From assembly GCF_003574445.1 (NCBI RefSeq), contig NZ_KZ984567.1:79363-143362 (forward strand): 64,000 nucleotides of DNA. Direction: 5' to 3'. The translations under genes were made by a program, and so were the position numbers. Positions 32,705 to 41,484 of this stretch are shown here, one piece after another. The notes below the pieces were generated by a model. The model searched no databases. It was given only the letters and a program-made list of their open reading frames with translations, and had not been told where the DNA came from. The stretch comes from Streptomyces sp. YIM 130001 (GTDB lineage Bacteria; Actinomycetota; Actinomycetes; Streptomycetales; Streptomycetaceae). Within the stretch, counting starts at the first letter, position 1. Each line of letters opens with the position of its first letter.

Positions 32705-33868
32705 GTGATCCGGTTCGAGCAGGTCAGCAAGCGGTATCCGGACGGCACCGTGGCCGTGGACGACTTGTCCTTCGAGGTGGGCGAGGGCGAACTCGTCACG
32801 CTGGTCGGCCCGTCCGGCTGCGGCAAGACCACCACGATGATGATGGTCAACCGGCTCATCGAGCCGACCGGCGGCCGGATCCTGGTCGACGGTGAGGACA
32901 TCTCGGGCGTGGACCCGGTGCGGCTGCGCCGGCGCATCGGATACGTCATCCAGCAGGTCGGTCTGTTCCCGCACCGGACGATCCTCGACAACACGGCGAC
33001 GGTGCCGGCCCTGGTCGGCTGGAAACGCGCGAAGGCGAAGGCCCGGGCGGCAGAACTCCTCGACCTCGTGGGACTCGACCCGAAGACCTACGGTTCCCGC
33101 TATCCGGCGCAGTTGTCGGGCGGTCAGCGGCAGCGGGTAGGGGTGGCCCGGGCGTTGGCCGCGGATCCGCCGGTGCTGCTGATGGACGAGCCGTTCGGCG
33201 CGGTCGACCCCGTGGTGCGTGAGCAGTTGCAGGACGAGTTCCTGCGCATGCAGGCGGCCGTCCGCAAGACGGTCCTCATGGTCACGCACGACATCGAGGA
33301 GGCGGTCCGGCTCGGTGACCGGATCGCGGTGTACGGGCAGGGCAGGATCGAGCAGTTCGACACTCCCGGTGCCGTGCTCGGCAGTCCCGCGACGCCGTAC
33401 GTGGCCGAGTTCGTGGGAGCGGACCGAGGGCTGAAGCGGCTGTCGGTGACGGCGATCGAGCCGGAGGATCTGGATCAGCCGCCGGTGGCCGGTCAGGACG
33501 AACGGGCTTCCGCCGCGGCGGCCCGACTGCGTGCGGAGGGCGCCCGATGGGCGGTCGTACTGGACGCCGGTGGTGAGCTCCACGGCTGGGCGGGCCTCGA
33601 CGAGCTGGCCCTCGCGGGGCCCGAAGGCACGGTCGGTGAACTGGCGCACCGGATGAACTCGTGGGTGCCCGTGGGTGCACCCCTGAAGCAGGCGTTCGGT
33701 GTGATGCTGCAGCACGACGCGGGCTGGGTGGCCGTGCTCGACGGGGCTCGGTTCCTCGGCGTACTGACTCCGGCGAAGCTGCACGAGGCGCTGCGGCGCT
33801 CGGTGGACGCGGACGCGCAGGGCGTGGCGCGCGACGAGGTCGACTTCGAGTCGGTCGCGGACGCCTGA
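32705..33868 (+). CDS. Glycine betaine/carnitine/choline ABC transporter ATP-binding protein (OpuCA/OpuBA type)
   Basis: The 387-residue ATPase has Walker A GPSGCGKTT, the Q-loop region YVIQQVGLFPHRT characteristic of OpuA/OpuC ATPases, signature LSGGQRQRVG, Walker B VLLMDEPFGAVDP and VTHDIEEA. The C-terminal 120 residues hold two CBS-like repeats (GWVAVLDGARFLGVLTP is the second), the osmosensing module of this family. TAGCTT stands six bases before the GTG, so a leaderless mRNA is likely. The cognate permeases and binding protein lie at 34.5-36.8 kb on the opposite strand. Confidence 0.9.
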   Translation: MIRFEQVSKRYPDGTVAVDDLSFEVGEGELVTLVGPSGCGKTTTMMMVNRLIEPTGGRILVDGEDISGVDPVRLRRRIGYVIQQVGLFPHRTILDNTATVPALVGWKRAKAKARAAELLDLVGLDPKTYGSRYPAQLSGGQRQRVGVARALAADPPVLLMDEPFGAVDPVVREQLQDEFLRMQAAVRKTVLMVTHDIEEAVRLGDRIAVYGQGRIEQFDTPGAVLGSPATPYVAEFVGADRGLKRLSVTAIEPEDLDQPPVAGQDERASAAAARLRAEGARWAVVLDAGGELHGWAGLDELALAGPEGTVGELAHRMNSWVPVGAPLKQAFGVMLQHDAGWVAVLDGARFLGVLTPAKLHEALRRSVDADAQGVARDEVDFESVADA

Positions 33869-33989
33869 CGGCCGTGCGACGTCGGAACGTCACCGCCCAC
33901 GGCAGTCGCCGAGCGGCGGTGGACGTACGCGTATGGCCTCGAGACGGCAGCGCATGGCGGCCTCCCCTGCCCGCTGCTGTACTCGATCT

Positions 33990-34547
33990 ATGACCTACAA
34001 CACCGCGTACCCGACCCCGCAGCGCGCCGACACCGGCGCGGCGCGGGACGGGATCCTGTTCCTGTCGATCATCGTGACCGGACTGCTCGCGGGTGTCTTC
34101 GCCGACTGGTCGAACACGATCATGCCCGGTCTGGGCGACCTCGACGACCGCACCTTCGTGCTGGCGTTCCAGTCGTTGGATGACGCGATCAACAATCCCC
34201 TGTTCCTGGGCGCGTTCACCGTGGCGCCGCTGCTGATCGCGCTGTGCGCGGTGCTGCGGTGGCGCACCGGCCGGCGGGCGATGCTGTGGTGGATTCTCGG
34301 CGGACTGCTGAGTTATGTGGTGGTCGCCCTGATCACCTTCGGTGTGCATCTGCCTCTGAACGAGGACATCGGCGCGGTCGGCCGGCCGGAGAACGCCGCT
34401 GCCGCCGCGGCGGCGCGCGACCAGCTCGACGAGGCGGCCTGGACGACGTGGAACACGGTGCGGGCGCTGGCGGCGACGCTGTCGTTCGGTTGCCTGGTCC
34501 TGGCGTTCGGGCTGCGGAATCAGAGCAGGCCCTTGTCCTCCAGGTAG
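33990..34547 (+). CDS. DUF1772 (anthrone oxygenase-like) membrane protein
   Basis: The 185-residue protein has four TM helices: ILFLSIIVTGLLAGVFADWS, FLGAFTVAPLLIALCAVL, MLWWILGGLLSYVVVALITF and VRALAATLSFGCLVLAFGL. FVLAFQSLDDAINNPLFL and FGVHLPLNEDI match the DUF1772 family. Fungal homologues act as anthrone oxygenases; bacterial function is unknown. It interrupts the betaine transport locus between the ATPase and the oppositely directed SBP gene, and its 3' end overlaps the SBP 3' end by 28 bases. Confidence 0.85.
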   Translation: MTYNTAYPTPQRADTGAARDGILFLSIIVTGLLAGVFADWSNTIMPGLGDLDDRTFVLAFQSLDDAINNPLFLGAFTVAPLLIALCAVLRWRTGRRAMLWWILGGLLSYVVVALITFGVHLPLNEDIGAVGRPENAAAAAAARDQLDEAAWTTWNTVRALAATLSFGCLVLAFGLRNQSRPLSSR

Positions 34548-35458
34548 CTGCGGGCCACGTCCTCCGGCAGCCGCCGCCAGCTGTCCACCTGCTCGTTGAG
34601 CGAGGCCAGGTCGGTGGTGGTGAGGACCGGGTTGAGGGCGCCGAGCGCGTCGACGACCCGTTGGCCGCCGGCCCGCGAGCGGTTCACGACCGGAACGAGA
34701 TAGTCGGCGTTCTGCAGCTTCTTGTCGTCCTCGAGCAGGACCAGGCCGAACGCGTCGAGGGTGGCGTCGGTCGTGGTTGTGAGGACCATCTGGTCCTGGC
34801 CGCTCTGCACCGCCTTCTTCGCCTGCGTGGTGCCGACGCCCTTGGGGTCCACGCCGCTGACGTCGATGCCGTAGACCTTCCGGAGGCCGGGCAGGCAGTA
34901 CGGGCGGGCCACGCACTCGTCGCCGGCGGCCAGGCGGACGCGCAGCTTCGCGGCCCCGAGGTCGGAGAGGGTCTTCAGGCCGTGCTTGCGGGCGAAGGCG
35001 GCGTCCACGGCGAAGGCGTTCTGGTCGACGGCGCGGCCCGCGTCGAGGACGGTGAGGCCGCGGGGGGCAGCCAGCTCCCGCAGTGCGGACATGGTGGCGG
35101 CCAGGTCGGGTGAGCCGACGGGGTCGGCATCGGCTCCGTTGGCCTTGGCGTTCAGCCAGTCGGCGAAGGTGGCGGCGTACTCGGGGACGACGTCGATCTG
35201 GCCGGATTCCAGGGCCGGTTCGTACAGCTCGCGGTTGGCGACCGACAGGATCTCGGTGTCGTAACCGGCCTTGCGCAGCAGCAGCGCATACATCTGCGCG
35301 AGCAGGTCGCTCTCGGTGAAGCCGGCCGATCCGATGGTCAGGTGGTGGCTGTCGCCGGGCGGGGCGGTGACCTCGCCCTGGTTCTCCAGGGACGGTCCTG
35401 TGGTGCAGCCGGCGAGCAGCAGCAGGAGGGCCGCGAGTGCGGCGAGACGCCGTGTCAC
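34520..35458 (-). CDS. Glycine betaine-type substrate-binding lipoprotein (OpuCC/OpuBC type)
   Basis: The 312-residue lipoprotein has signal RRLAALAALLLLLAGC with lipobox LAGC at Cys18. The OpuAC domain begins LTIGSAGFTESDLLAQMYALL, then GQIDVVPEYAATFADWL, typical of OpuCC/ProX-like osmoprotectant receptors. It is last of a three-gene operon after two permeases, overlapping the nearer permease by ATGA. Its 3' end runs 28 bases into the convergent DUF1772 gene. It delivers quaternary ammonium compounds to the permease pair. Confidence 0.89.
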   Translation of the reverse strand: MTRRLAALAALLLLLAGCTTGPSLENQGEVTAPPGDSHHLTIGSAGFTESDLLAQMYALLLRKAGYDTEILSVANRELYEPALESGQIDVVPEYAATFADWLNAKANGADADPVGSPDLAATMSALRELAAPRGLTVLDAGRAVDQNAFAVDAAFARKHGLKTLSDLGAAKLRVRLAAGDECVARPYCLPGLRKVYGIDVSGVDPKGVGTTQAKKAVQSGQDQMVLTTTTDATLDAFGLVLLEDDKKLQNADYLVPVVNRSRAGGQRVVDALGALNPVLTTTDLASLNEQVDSWRRLPEDVARSYLEDKGLL

Positions 35459-36132
35459 GGAGTGCTCCTGTCACGCAGACGGCCTGGGGTCAGCCGTTCG
35501 CCGATCTCGAAGAGTCCCTCGACGAGGAGTGCGAACGCGGCGACCAGGACGGCTCCGGCGACCACCTGCGGGGTGGAGGCGAGGTTGAAGCCGGCGGTGA
35601 TGATCCGGCCGAGCCCGCCGCCGCCGGCCAGGGCGGCGATGGTGGCGGTGGCGACGAGCTGTACGGCGGCGATACGTACGCCGTTGAGGATCATCGGCCG
35701 TGCGAGCGGGACTTCGACCCGCCACAGCATCTGGCTGCCCGTCATTCCCATGCCGCGCGCGGCCCGCACCACGTCGCGGTCGACGCCGCGCATGCCGACG
35801 TAGGCGTTGGTGAGCAACGGAGGTACGGCGAACAGGACGAGGGCCACGACGGTGGGGCCCTCGGCGTACTGCCCGAGCGGGGTGAGCAGGAGCAGGACGA
35901 GGACGGCGAAGGTGGGGACGGCTCGGCCGACGTTGGAGATGTTGACGGCCAGTGCGCCGCCCTTGCCGAGGTGGCCCAGGACGAGGGCGATCGGCAGGGC
36001 GATCAGGCAGCTCAGGATCAGGCAGACCACGGTGAGGACGAGGTGTTCGACGAGCCGGTGCCAGATTCCGTCGGCACCGGACCAGTGCGCGCCGTCGGTG
36101 AGCCATTTCCAGGCGTCGGAGAGGGTCGTCAT
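35455..36132 (-). CDS. Osmoprotectant ABC transporter permease
   Basis: The 225-residue permease has five or six TM helices. It includes LTVVCLILSCLIALPIALVLG, AVPTFAVLVLLLLTPLG and VATATIAALAGGGGLGRIITAG. The last is the GGGGLG-x-I motif of OpuB/OpuC permeases. The EAA loop is RAARGMGMTGSQMLWRVEVPLARP. The ATG start overlaps the stop of the upstream permease. Together they make the heterodimeric channel. Confidence 0.9.
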   Translation of the reverse strand: MTTLSDAWKWLTDGAHWSGADGIWHRLVEHLVLTVVCLILSCLIALPIALVLGHLGKGGALAVNISNVGRAVPTFAVLVLLLLTPLGQYAEGPTVVALVLFAVPPLLTNAYVGMRGVDRDVVRAARGMGMTGSQMLWRVEVPLARPMILNGVRIAAVQLVATATIAALAGGGGLGRIITAGFNLASTPQVVAGAVLVAAFALLVEGLFEIGERLTPGRLRDRSTP

Positions 36133-36800
36133 GCGCGCTGCCAGGGGGTGAGGAGGCGCTGCAGGCCAAGCAGCAGGAGGTCCGCGGCGATGGCGATGAC
36201 CACACAGAGCACGGATGCGGTGAGGACCTGCGCCTTGAAGTAGGTGTTCATGCCGGTGTAGATCAGGTTGCCGAGTCCGCCGTGACCGACGATCGCACCG
36301 ATGGTGACTAGCGAGACCGCGGACACGGTGGCGATGCGCAGGCCGGCCATGGCGGAGGGCAGGGCGAGCGGCATCTCGACGGTGAGGAGCAGGCGCAGGG
36401 GGCCGTAGCCCATCCCCCTGGCGGCCTGCCGGGTCTCCTCGGGGACGGCACGCAGTCCGGCCAGGATGTTCCGGACGAGCAGGGTGAGCGAGTACAGGAC
36501 GAGTCCGGCCACGACGAGGGCGGAGGAAAGTCCGTACACGGGCAGGAGCAGCGAGAACATCGCGAGCGAGGGGATCGTGTAGAGCACCGTGGTGAGTGCG
36601 AGGACGGGTCCGGCCGCGCCGCTCAGACGGCGGGCGAGTACGGCCAGGGGCACGGCGATGACCAGGGCAATGAGCACCGAGAGGCCCGTCAGCTCGAGGT
36701 GTTGCACGACCGCGTCGGTGAGGATCTCGCGGCGGCTGCTGAGGTAGTCGCCACAGATCCATTCGTTGCGCGCGAGGCAGTCGTCCGGGGGCGCCGTCAC
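36129..36800 (-). CDS. Osmoprotectant ABC transporter permease
   Basis: The 223-residue permease starts with the hydrophilic stretch TAPPDDCLARNEWICGDYLSS, then helices LSVLIALVIAVPLAVLARRL, LALTTVLYTIPSLAMFSLLL and others. The EAA loop is QAARGMGYGPLRLLLTVEMPLALP and the glycine motif is IGAIVGHGGLGNLIYTG. GTG at 36800 is selected because the sequence upstream diverges from the family. It is the first gene of the permease-permease-SBP operon. Confidence 0.87.
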   Translation of the reverse strand: MTAPPDDCLARNEWICGDYLSSRREILTDAVVQHLELTGLSVLIALVIAVPLAVLARRLSGAAGPVLALTTVLYTIPSLAMFSLLLPVYGLSSALVVAGLVLYSLTLLVRNILAGLRAVPEETRQAARGMGYGPLRLLLTVEMPLALPSAMAGLRIATVSAVSLVTIGAIVGHGGLGNLIYTGMNTYFKAQVLTASVLCVVIAIAADLLLLGLQRLLTPWQRA

Positions 36801-37151
36801 TCGTCCATTGGAGCCCGGGTCGGTGGTCGGGGCTCGTTCGAGTGGGCCGTACGAGGGTCGGGGGCGGATCCGGCGCGATACGGGTCGTTCATGAACCTCA
36901 AGTTGACGTTCAGGTTGATGGTGAGGTCGAGGTCGAGTGTTCGGCCGACCGCGGCCGCAGCGCACTTTATGGTCACAACCTCGGCTCGCGGCGCTCTGCT
37001 GGCTAGCGTCACCGCACCAACGGGACGTGAAGACGTGTACGGGCCCGCGCCGCGCCGCCGCAGGGACATGCGGAACGCGGCGCGGGCCCGCCAGGGGGTG
37101 GCCGCGCGGGACCGCGGACTCCCCCGGAGCCGCCGAATCGAGGAGCCAGCC
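36801..37151. other. Divergent intergenic region, 351 bp
   Basis: The gap lies between the permease operon (minus) and a secreted hydrolase gene (plus) and must hold both promoters. A 23-bp imperfect inverted repeat AACCT-N13-AGGTT spans 36894-36916. A minus-strand frame ending in GTGA overlap with the permease start could encode a small peptide (see findings). No RNA structure is evident. Confidence 0.35.
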
Positions 37152-38723
37152 GTGCCCGAGCGCACCCCGCACGTGAACCCGCAAGACCGATCCCCGCACC
37201 GCAGACCTGGGCCGGTGTCACCGTCCGTCGTCCGCCGCCGCGGATGCCGGACAACGGGGGCCCTGCTCGCCGCCGTCCTCGGCGCCGGTCTGCTCACCGG
37301 TCTCACCTCGGCCCCCTCACCGGCCCGGGCCGGTGAGGAGGCGACGGGAGCGCGGCCGGTGGCGGACACACCACCGGTCAAGCCGGCCGAGGGGTCGTCC
37401 GCCCGCCCGGCGGCCTGCCCCGACGACCTCCGGGGGCTCGCCTCCTGCTACGCCGGGCAGGACAGGAACGGCGCGCACTACACCGTCGCCGTCCCCGAGA
37501 AGTGGAACGGTGACCTCGTCCTGCACGCGCACGGTGGACCCGACCTCGAGGCCCCCGGGCCCGAGCGCAGCGCGGAGGACCTGGAGCGCTGGTCCGTGAT
37601 GGTCAAGGAGGGCTATGCCTGGGCCGGTTCCTCGTTCCGCCGGGGCGGCTACGGCGCCCGGATGGCCGCCGCGGACACCGAGCGGCTGCGCCGCCTGTTC
37701 CGTACGGACTTCGCACGGCCCGGCCGCACGCTGCTGCACGGCCAGTCCTGGGGCGGCGACGTCGCGGCGAAGGCGGCGGAGACCTACGGCGCGCGGAGCG
37801 AGCGGCCGGTGTACGACGGCGTGCTGCTCACCAACGGCCTGGTCGCGGGCGCCAGTCGGGGCTACGACTACCGGGTGGATCTGCGGGTGGTCTACCAGTA
37901 CTTCTGCGGCAACCATCCGCGGCCGTCCGAGCCGCAGTACCCGCTGTGGCAGGGGCTGCCCGCCGACTCCACGATGACCTCGGCCGATCTGAAGGCGCGT
38001 GTCCAGGAGTGCACGGGCGTCGAGTCCGAGCCCGAGGATCGCACGGCACGTCAGCAGCGGAACCTGTCGGCCATTCTCGGTGTGGTGCAGGTGCCGGAGC
38101 GGACGCTGGTGTCGCATCTGAACTTCGCGACGTTCACGTTCCGGGACATCGTGCACCAGCGCCTCGACGGCCGGAATCCGTTCGGGAATCGCGGGGTGCG
38201 CTACTCCGGTTCGCCGGACGACCGCGCGCTCAACGCGGGCGTGCAGCGCTTCTCGGCGGATCCGTCCGCCCGCCGGGATCTGAGTTACGACAGTGATCTC
38301 ACCGGCCGGATCCGGGTGCCTGTGCTGACCCTGCACGCGATCGACGACCCGACGGTGTTCGTCGAGCACGAGTCGGCGTATCGGGCCTCGGTCGAGGGTG
38401 CGGGACGGGGGCGGCACCTGGTGCAGACGTTCACCAAGGAGAGCGAGCACAGTGCGCTGAGCGACTCGGGGTACGCGGCCGCCGTGCGGTCGCTGGCCTC
38501 GTGGGTCGACACGGGGCGCAAGCCGGTTCCGGGCCAGGTGGCCGAGCGGTGCACCGATGCGGACGCCACGTACGGCACCGGCTGCTTCTTCGACTCCGGC
38601 TACCGGCCCGGCAGTTACGCGTCCCGGGTCGATCCGCGGCCGGGCGGTCTGCGATGGCCGGCGATGACGGCGGCGCAGGAGAGGGTGTGGTCGCGGATCG
38701 AGGGTGTCGGTATCGCGCCCTGA
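37152..38723 (+). CDS. Secreted alpha/beta hydrolase
   Basis: The 523-residue protein has an arginine-rich N-region, a hydrophobic core (TGALLAAVLGAGLLTGLTS) and cleavage near ARA-GE. The catalytic domain has LVLHAHGGPDLEAPGPE for the oxyanion loop, nucleophile motif LLHGQSWGGDVAAKAAE, acid in LHAIDDPTVFVE and His in KESEHSAL. AGGAG lies six bases before the GTG start; the open frame further upstream is not protein-like. A strong hairpin follows the stop. The substrate is unknown; esterase or peptidase activity is possible. Confidence 0.82.
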   Translation: MPERTPHVNPQDRSPHRRPGPVSPSVVRRRGCRTTGALLAAVLGAGLLTGLTSAPSPARAGEEATGARPVADTPPVKPAEGSSARPAACPDDLRGLASCYAGQDRNGAHYTVAVPEKWNGDLVLHAHGGPDLEAPGPERSAEDLERWSVMVKEGYAWAGSSFRRGGYGARMAAADTERLRRLFRTDFARPGRTLLHGQSWGGDVAAKAAETYGARSERPVYDGVLLTNGLVAGASRGYDYRVDLRVVYQYFCGNHPRPSEPQYPLWQGLPADSTMTSADLKARVQECTGVESEPEDRTARQQRNLSAILGVVQVPERTLVSHLNFATFTFRDIVHQRLDGRNPFGNRGVRYSGSPDDRALNAGVQRFSADPSARRDLSYDSDLTGRIRVPVLTLHAIDDPTVFVEHESAYRASVEGAGRGRHLVQTFTKESEHSALSDSGYAAAVRSLASWVDTGRKPVPGQVAERCTDADATYGTGCFFDSGYRPGSYASRVDPRPGGLRWPAMTAAQERVWSRIEGVGIAP

Positions 38724-38735
38724 TCCGAGGGCGCC

Positions 38736-38771
38736 GGGCCGTGTCCGCGCAGGGCGTCGCGGACACGGCCC
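38736..38771 (+). terminator. Strong hairpin terminator after the secreted hydrolase gene
   Basis: A perfect 14-bp stem, GGGCCGTGTCCGCG with its complement, encloses an 8-base loop 13 bases past the stop codon. Confidence 0.75.
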
Positions 38772-38882
38772 CGGGGGCCCGCGGTGGGACGTGTCGGTGA
38801 CGTCTGCGCTACGTTCGGCTGCGGCCCCCGGCATGCCGAACCCGGCTGTACCGCGCCGTGGGCCCGACATCGGGAGGCAGTC

Positions 38883-39662
38883 TTGGCCGTCGAATCCGCG
38901 GGGCCCGCGTCCGCCCTGGTCCGTACCGAGCGGCGCGGCCACGTACTGGTGATCCGGATGTGCCGCGCGCACAAGCGCAACGCGGTGGACCGGGCGCTCG
39001 CCGACGCCCTCGACGAGGCGTTCAACACCCTCGACGACGACCCCGATCTGCGGGCCGGCGTCCTGACCGGATCGGACGGTGTCTTCTCCGCGGGCAGCGA
39101 TCTGACGGCGAACGGCGACTACGTCACGGAACGGGGCGGCGCGTACGGGCTGATCCGCCGTCGGCGCACCACTCCGCTGATCGCCGCCGTGGAGGGCCCC
39201 GCGCTCGGCGGCGGGCTCGAACTGGTCCTGGCCTGCGACCTGGTGGTCGCCTCGGCCACCGCGGTGTTCGGGCTTCCCGAGGTGAGCCGCGGCCTGGTGG
39301 CCACCTGTGCCGGACTGTTCCGCGGGCCGCGGGCGCTGCCGGTGAATCTTGCCCGTGAACTCGCCCTGACCGGCGACCCGTTCGATGCGGAACGCGCGCA
39401 CGCGGCAGGACTGGTGAACCGGCTGACCGCCGAGGGCGCGGCCCTGGACACGGCCGTCGCGCTCGCAACCAGGATCGCCGAGAACGCACCCGTGGCGGTG
39501 CGGGCGAGCCTGACCGCCATGGACCGGTGGCTGACCGCGGAGGACGCGCTGGGCTGGCGCGCCACAGCGGAAGCGGTGGCCACGGTGGAGGCCTCCGACG
39601 ACCTGGCGGAAGGGATCTCCGCGTTCCTCGAGAAGCGGGCTCCGGTCTGGAAGGGACGCTGA
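38883..39662 (+). CDS. Enoyl-CoA hydratase/isomerase family protein
   Basis: The 259-residue crotonase contains RAHKRNAVDRALADALDEAF, GVFSAGSDLTANGDY for the first oxyanion contact, and AAVEGPALGGGLELVLACDL with the second, plus FGLPEVSRGLVA with the distal Glu. It has the form of crotonase-family hydratases in lipid catabolism. The start is TTG at 38883: GGGAGG lies five bases before it, and no ATG or GTG offers a comparable site. The next gene also begins with TTG. Confidence 0.87.
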   Translation: MAVESAGPASALVRTERRGHVLVIRMCRAHKRNAVDRALADALDEAFNTLDDDPDLRAGVLTGSDGVFSAGSDLTANGDYVTERGGAYGLIRRRRTTPLIAAVEGPALGGGLELVLACDLVVASATAVFGLPEVSRGLVATCAGLFRGPRALPVNLARELALTGDPFDAERAHAAGLVNRLTAEGAALDTAVALATRIAENAPVAVRASLTAMDRWLTAEDALGWRATAEAVATVEASDDLAEGISAFLEKRAPVWKGR

Positions 39663-39838
39663 GCGTGCGCAGTCGCCCGCAGTGCCGGGCAGGCGGATTT
39701 CGCCTCGTGCGGTGACCTTTGCGGTCCGTTCGCGTACGGTGTGCCGGCCGCGGCCCGGGTGGGTCGCGGCGCTGCCCGCCGCACCGGCCCGGACGCAACG
39801 GCGCCCCGGCCATTCGCCGAGCCGCGAGGAGCCCGCCG

Positions 39839-40747
39839 TTGCAGTTCACCGTCGAGTACCCGATCAGCGCGCCCGGCCATGATCCGGCGATCGCCGGCGG
39901 CGCGGGAGTTCTGGAGATCGTGCGGGCCGCGGAGCAGTGCGGTTACGACGCGATCGCCTTCACCGAGCATCCGGCTCCGTCCCAGAAGTGGCTGGAGGCG
40001 GGCGGGCATGCGACGTTCGACGCCATCGCCGCGCTCGGGTTCTGTGCGGCGGCCACCGAGCGGATCCGCCTGATGACGTACCTCCTGGTGCTGCCCTACC
40101 ACAATCCGCTGGCGGCGGCGAAGGCGCTCGGGACGGTCGACGTCCTGTCCGGCGGGCGGGTCACCGCGGTGGCCGGCACGGGCTATCTGCGGTCCGAATT
40201 CCGGTCGCTCGGTGTGGACTTCGACGAGCGCAACGCCCTGTTCGACGAGGCTGCCGAGGTGCTGCGCGGGGTGTGGTCGACGGCGCCGTACGCGTACCGC
40301 GGCAGGCATTTCGAGGCGAGTGGTGTCGCTCAGGTGCCGCCGCCCGTGCAGGCCGGCGGGCCACCCTTGTGGATCGGCGGGAACAGTGCGCTCGCCCGTC
40401 GGCGGGCCGCGCGGCACCAGGGCTGGAGTCCGATGATGGTGTCCGAGGAGGTCGCGCGGACGGCGCGTACACCGGCTCTGTCATCGGTCGCCGAGCTGGC
40501 CCGTCATATCCGCTCGGTGCGGGAGTCGGCGGTGGCGTCGCGTGGTGAGGGCGCTCGGGTGGATGTCCAGGTGCAGACGCCGGAGGGGGCGTGGCCGGTG
40601 GAGGGCGGTCCGGTGGAGCGGCATCGGGACCACCTCGGCCGGCTCGCGGAGGCAGGGGTGACGTCGTTCGTGCTGCGGTTGCCGGGGAGTTCGGTGGGTG
40701 CGGCGGTGGAGGGGCTGCGGCGGTACGCGGACACGTTCGGCCCGTGA
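39839..40747 (+). CDS. LLM-class F420-dependent oxidoreductase
   Basis: The 302-residue TIM-barrel protein is luciferase-like: AAEQCGYDAIAFTEHPAP near residue 38, LMTYLLVLPYHNPLAAAKAL, TVDVLSGGRVTAVAGTGYLRSEF and PPLWIGGNSALARRRAARH. These contact coenzyme F420. The N-terminal FTVEYPISAPGHD is typical for the MSMEG_3544/Rv-type subgroup. The TTG start has GAGGAG seven bases upstream. It follows a crotonase gene on the same strand, suggesting roles in the same acyl or steroid-like degradation, which is unproven. Confidence 0.87.
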   Translation: MQFTVEYPISAPGHDPAIAGGAGVLEIVRAAEQCGYDAIAFTEHPAPSQKWLEAGGHATFDAIAALGFCAAATERIRLMTYLLVLPYHNPLAAAKALGTVDVLSGGRVTAVAGTGYLRSEFRSLGVDFDERNALFDEAAEVLRGVWSTAPYAYRGRHFEASGVAQVPPPVQAGGPPLWIGGNSALARRRAARHQGWSPMMVSEEVARTARTPALSSVAELARHIRSVRESAVASRGEGARVDVQVQTPEGAWPVEGGPVERHRDHLGRLAEAGVTSFVLRLPGSSVGAAVEGLRRYADTFGP

Positions 40748-40786
40748 GCTCGGGGCGTCCGGCGGCGCCTGACGGTCGGGTTCGGG

Positions 40787-41194
40787 TCATCCCGTGCGGT
40801 GCGGCGGGGTCGGGCGCCCTACGTGGTCGGCCGGGGACGGTGGGAGGGCCGCGGTCAGCGTGGTGTGGACGGTGGGCAGTCGGGACGGTCCGGCCGCCGC
40901 GATGAGGCGGCGGGTGAGGCGGTGCGGGCAGACGATCCGCAGGTCGCCGTGGCGGTCCGTGATGCGGCGGTGTGCACGATGCAGCATCCGCAGGCCGGAA
41001 CAGTCGAAGAACGTCGTCGGGGTGAGGTCGAGCACGACGAGTGGTTCGGGGACCGCGGTCATGCGGTCGAGGCGCGGGCCGATGGCGAGCGCGGCGGCGA
41101 TGTCGATCTCACCCGCCAGCTCGAGGACGGTCCGGCCGTGGGCCCTGTAGGCGACTAAGTGGGGGTGTGCGTACGGGACTTCGGGAAGCGGCAT
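40787..41194 (-). CDS. STAS domain anti-sigma factor antagonist
   Basis: The 135-residue protein has a SpoIIAA-type STAS fold: TVLELAGEIDIAAALAIGPRLD, then PLVVLDLTPTTFFDCSGLRMLHRAH, where the Ser of DCSGL is the residue dephosphorylated or phosphorylated by partner anti-sigma kinases. Such proteins release SigB/SigF-type sigma factors; one is encoded at 57.5 kb. Codon 13 is TTA (41156-41158), read only by the bldA tRNA in streptomycetes, so translation may be developmentally gated. GAGGTG precedes the ATG. Confidence 0.87.
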   Translation of the reverse strand: MPLPEVPYAHPHLVAYRAHGRTVLELAGEIDIAAALAIGPRLDRMTAVPEPLVVLDLTPTTFFDCSGLRMLHRAHRRITDRHGDLRIVCPHRLTRRLIAAAGPSRLPTVHTTLTAALPPSPADHVGRPTPPHRTG

Positions 41195-41270
41195 GGCGCG
41201 TTCACCTCGGTGTGTCGGCCTGATCGGCACCGGTGCGGGCCGGGGCGGCGCCCTTGGAGCGTAGGAAGAA

Positions 41271-41292
41271 CTGCACGGTCCTTGCCGTGCAG
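41271..41292. promoter_or_regulatory. Perfect inverted repeat between STAS and amidase genes
   Basis: CTGCACGG-TCCTTG-CCGTGCAG lies in the 290-bp divergent region. It could be an operator for either gene or a hairpin in the leader of the amidase transcript. No regulator is assigned. Confidence 0.35.
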
Positions 41293-41484
41293 AAACGATC
41301 CACGCAAGTCCAAATGCACACCTTGGGGCGAAGTTGCCGGGAACCTCTTGACAGCTAGCGCCCGCGGCGCTCATGTCGCAACACCCTTCCACGCAAGCCC
41401 AGTTGGTACTTTGCGTATCTGTCATGTCCGGAACATCGCGGATACCGTTGGCCGCTCCTCTCCCCCCACGGATCAGGAGCCACC

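Noticed and set aside
36894..36916. AACCT-N13-AGGTT repeat resembling a MerR-type operator
   Set aside because: Only the outer arms match, no MerR gene is near, and the sequence also arises from possible coding on either strand.
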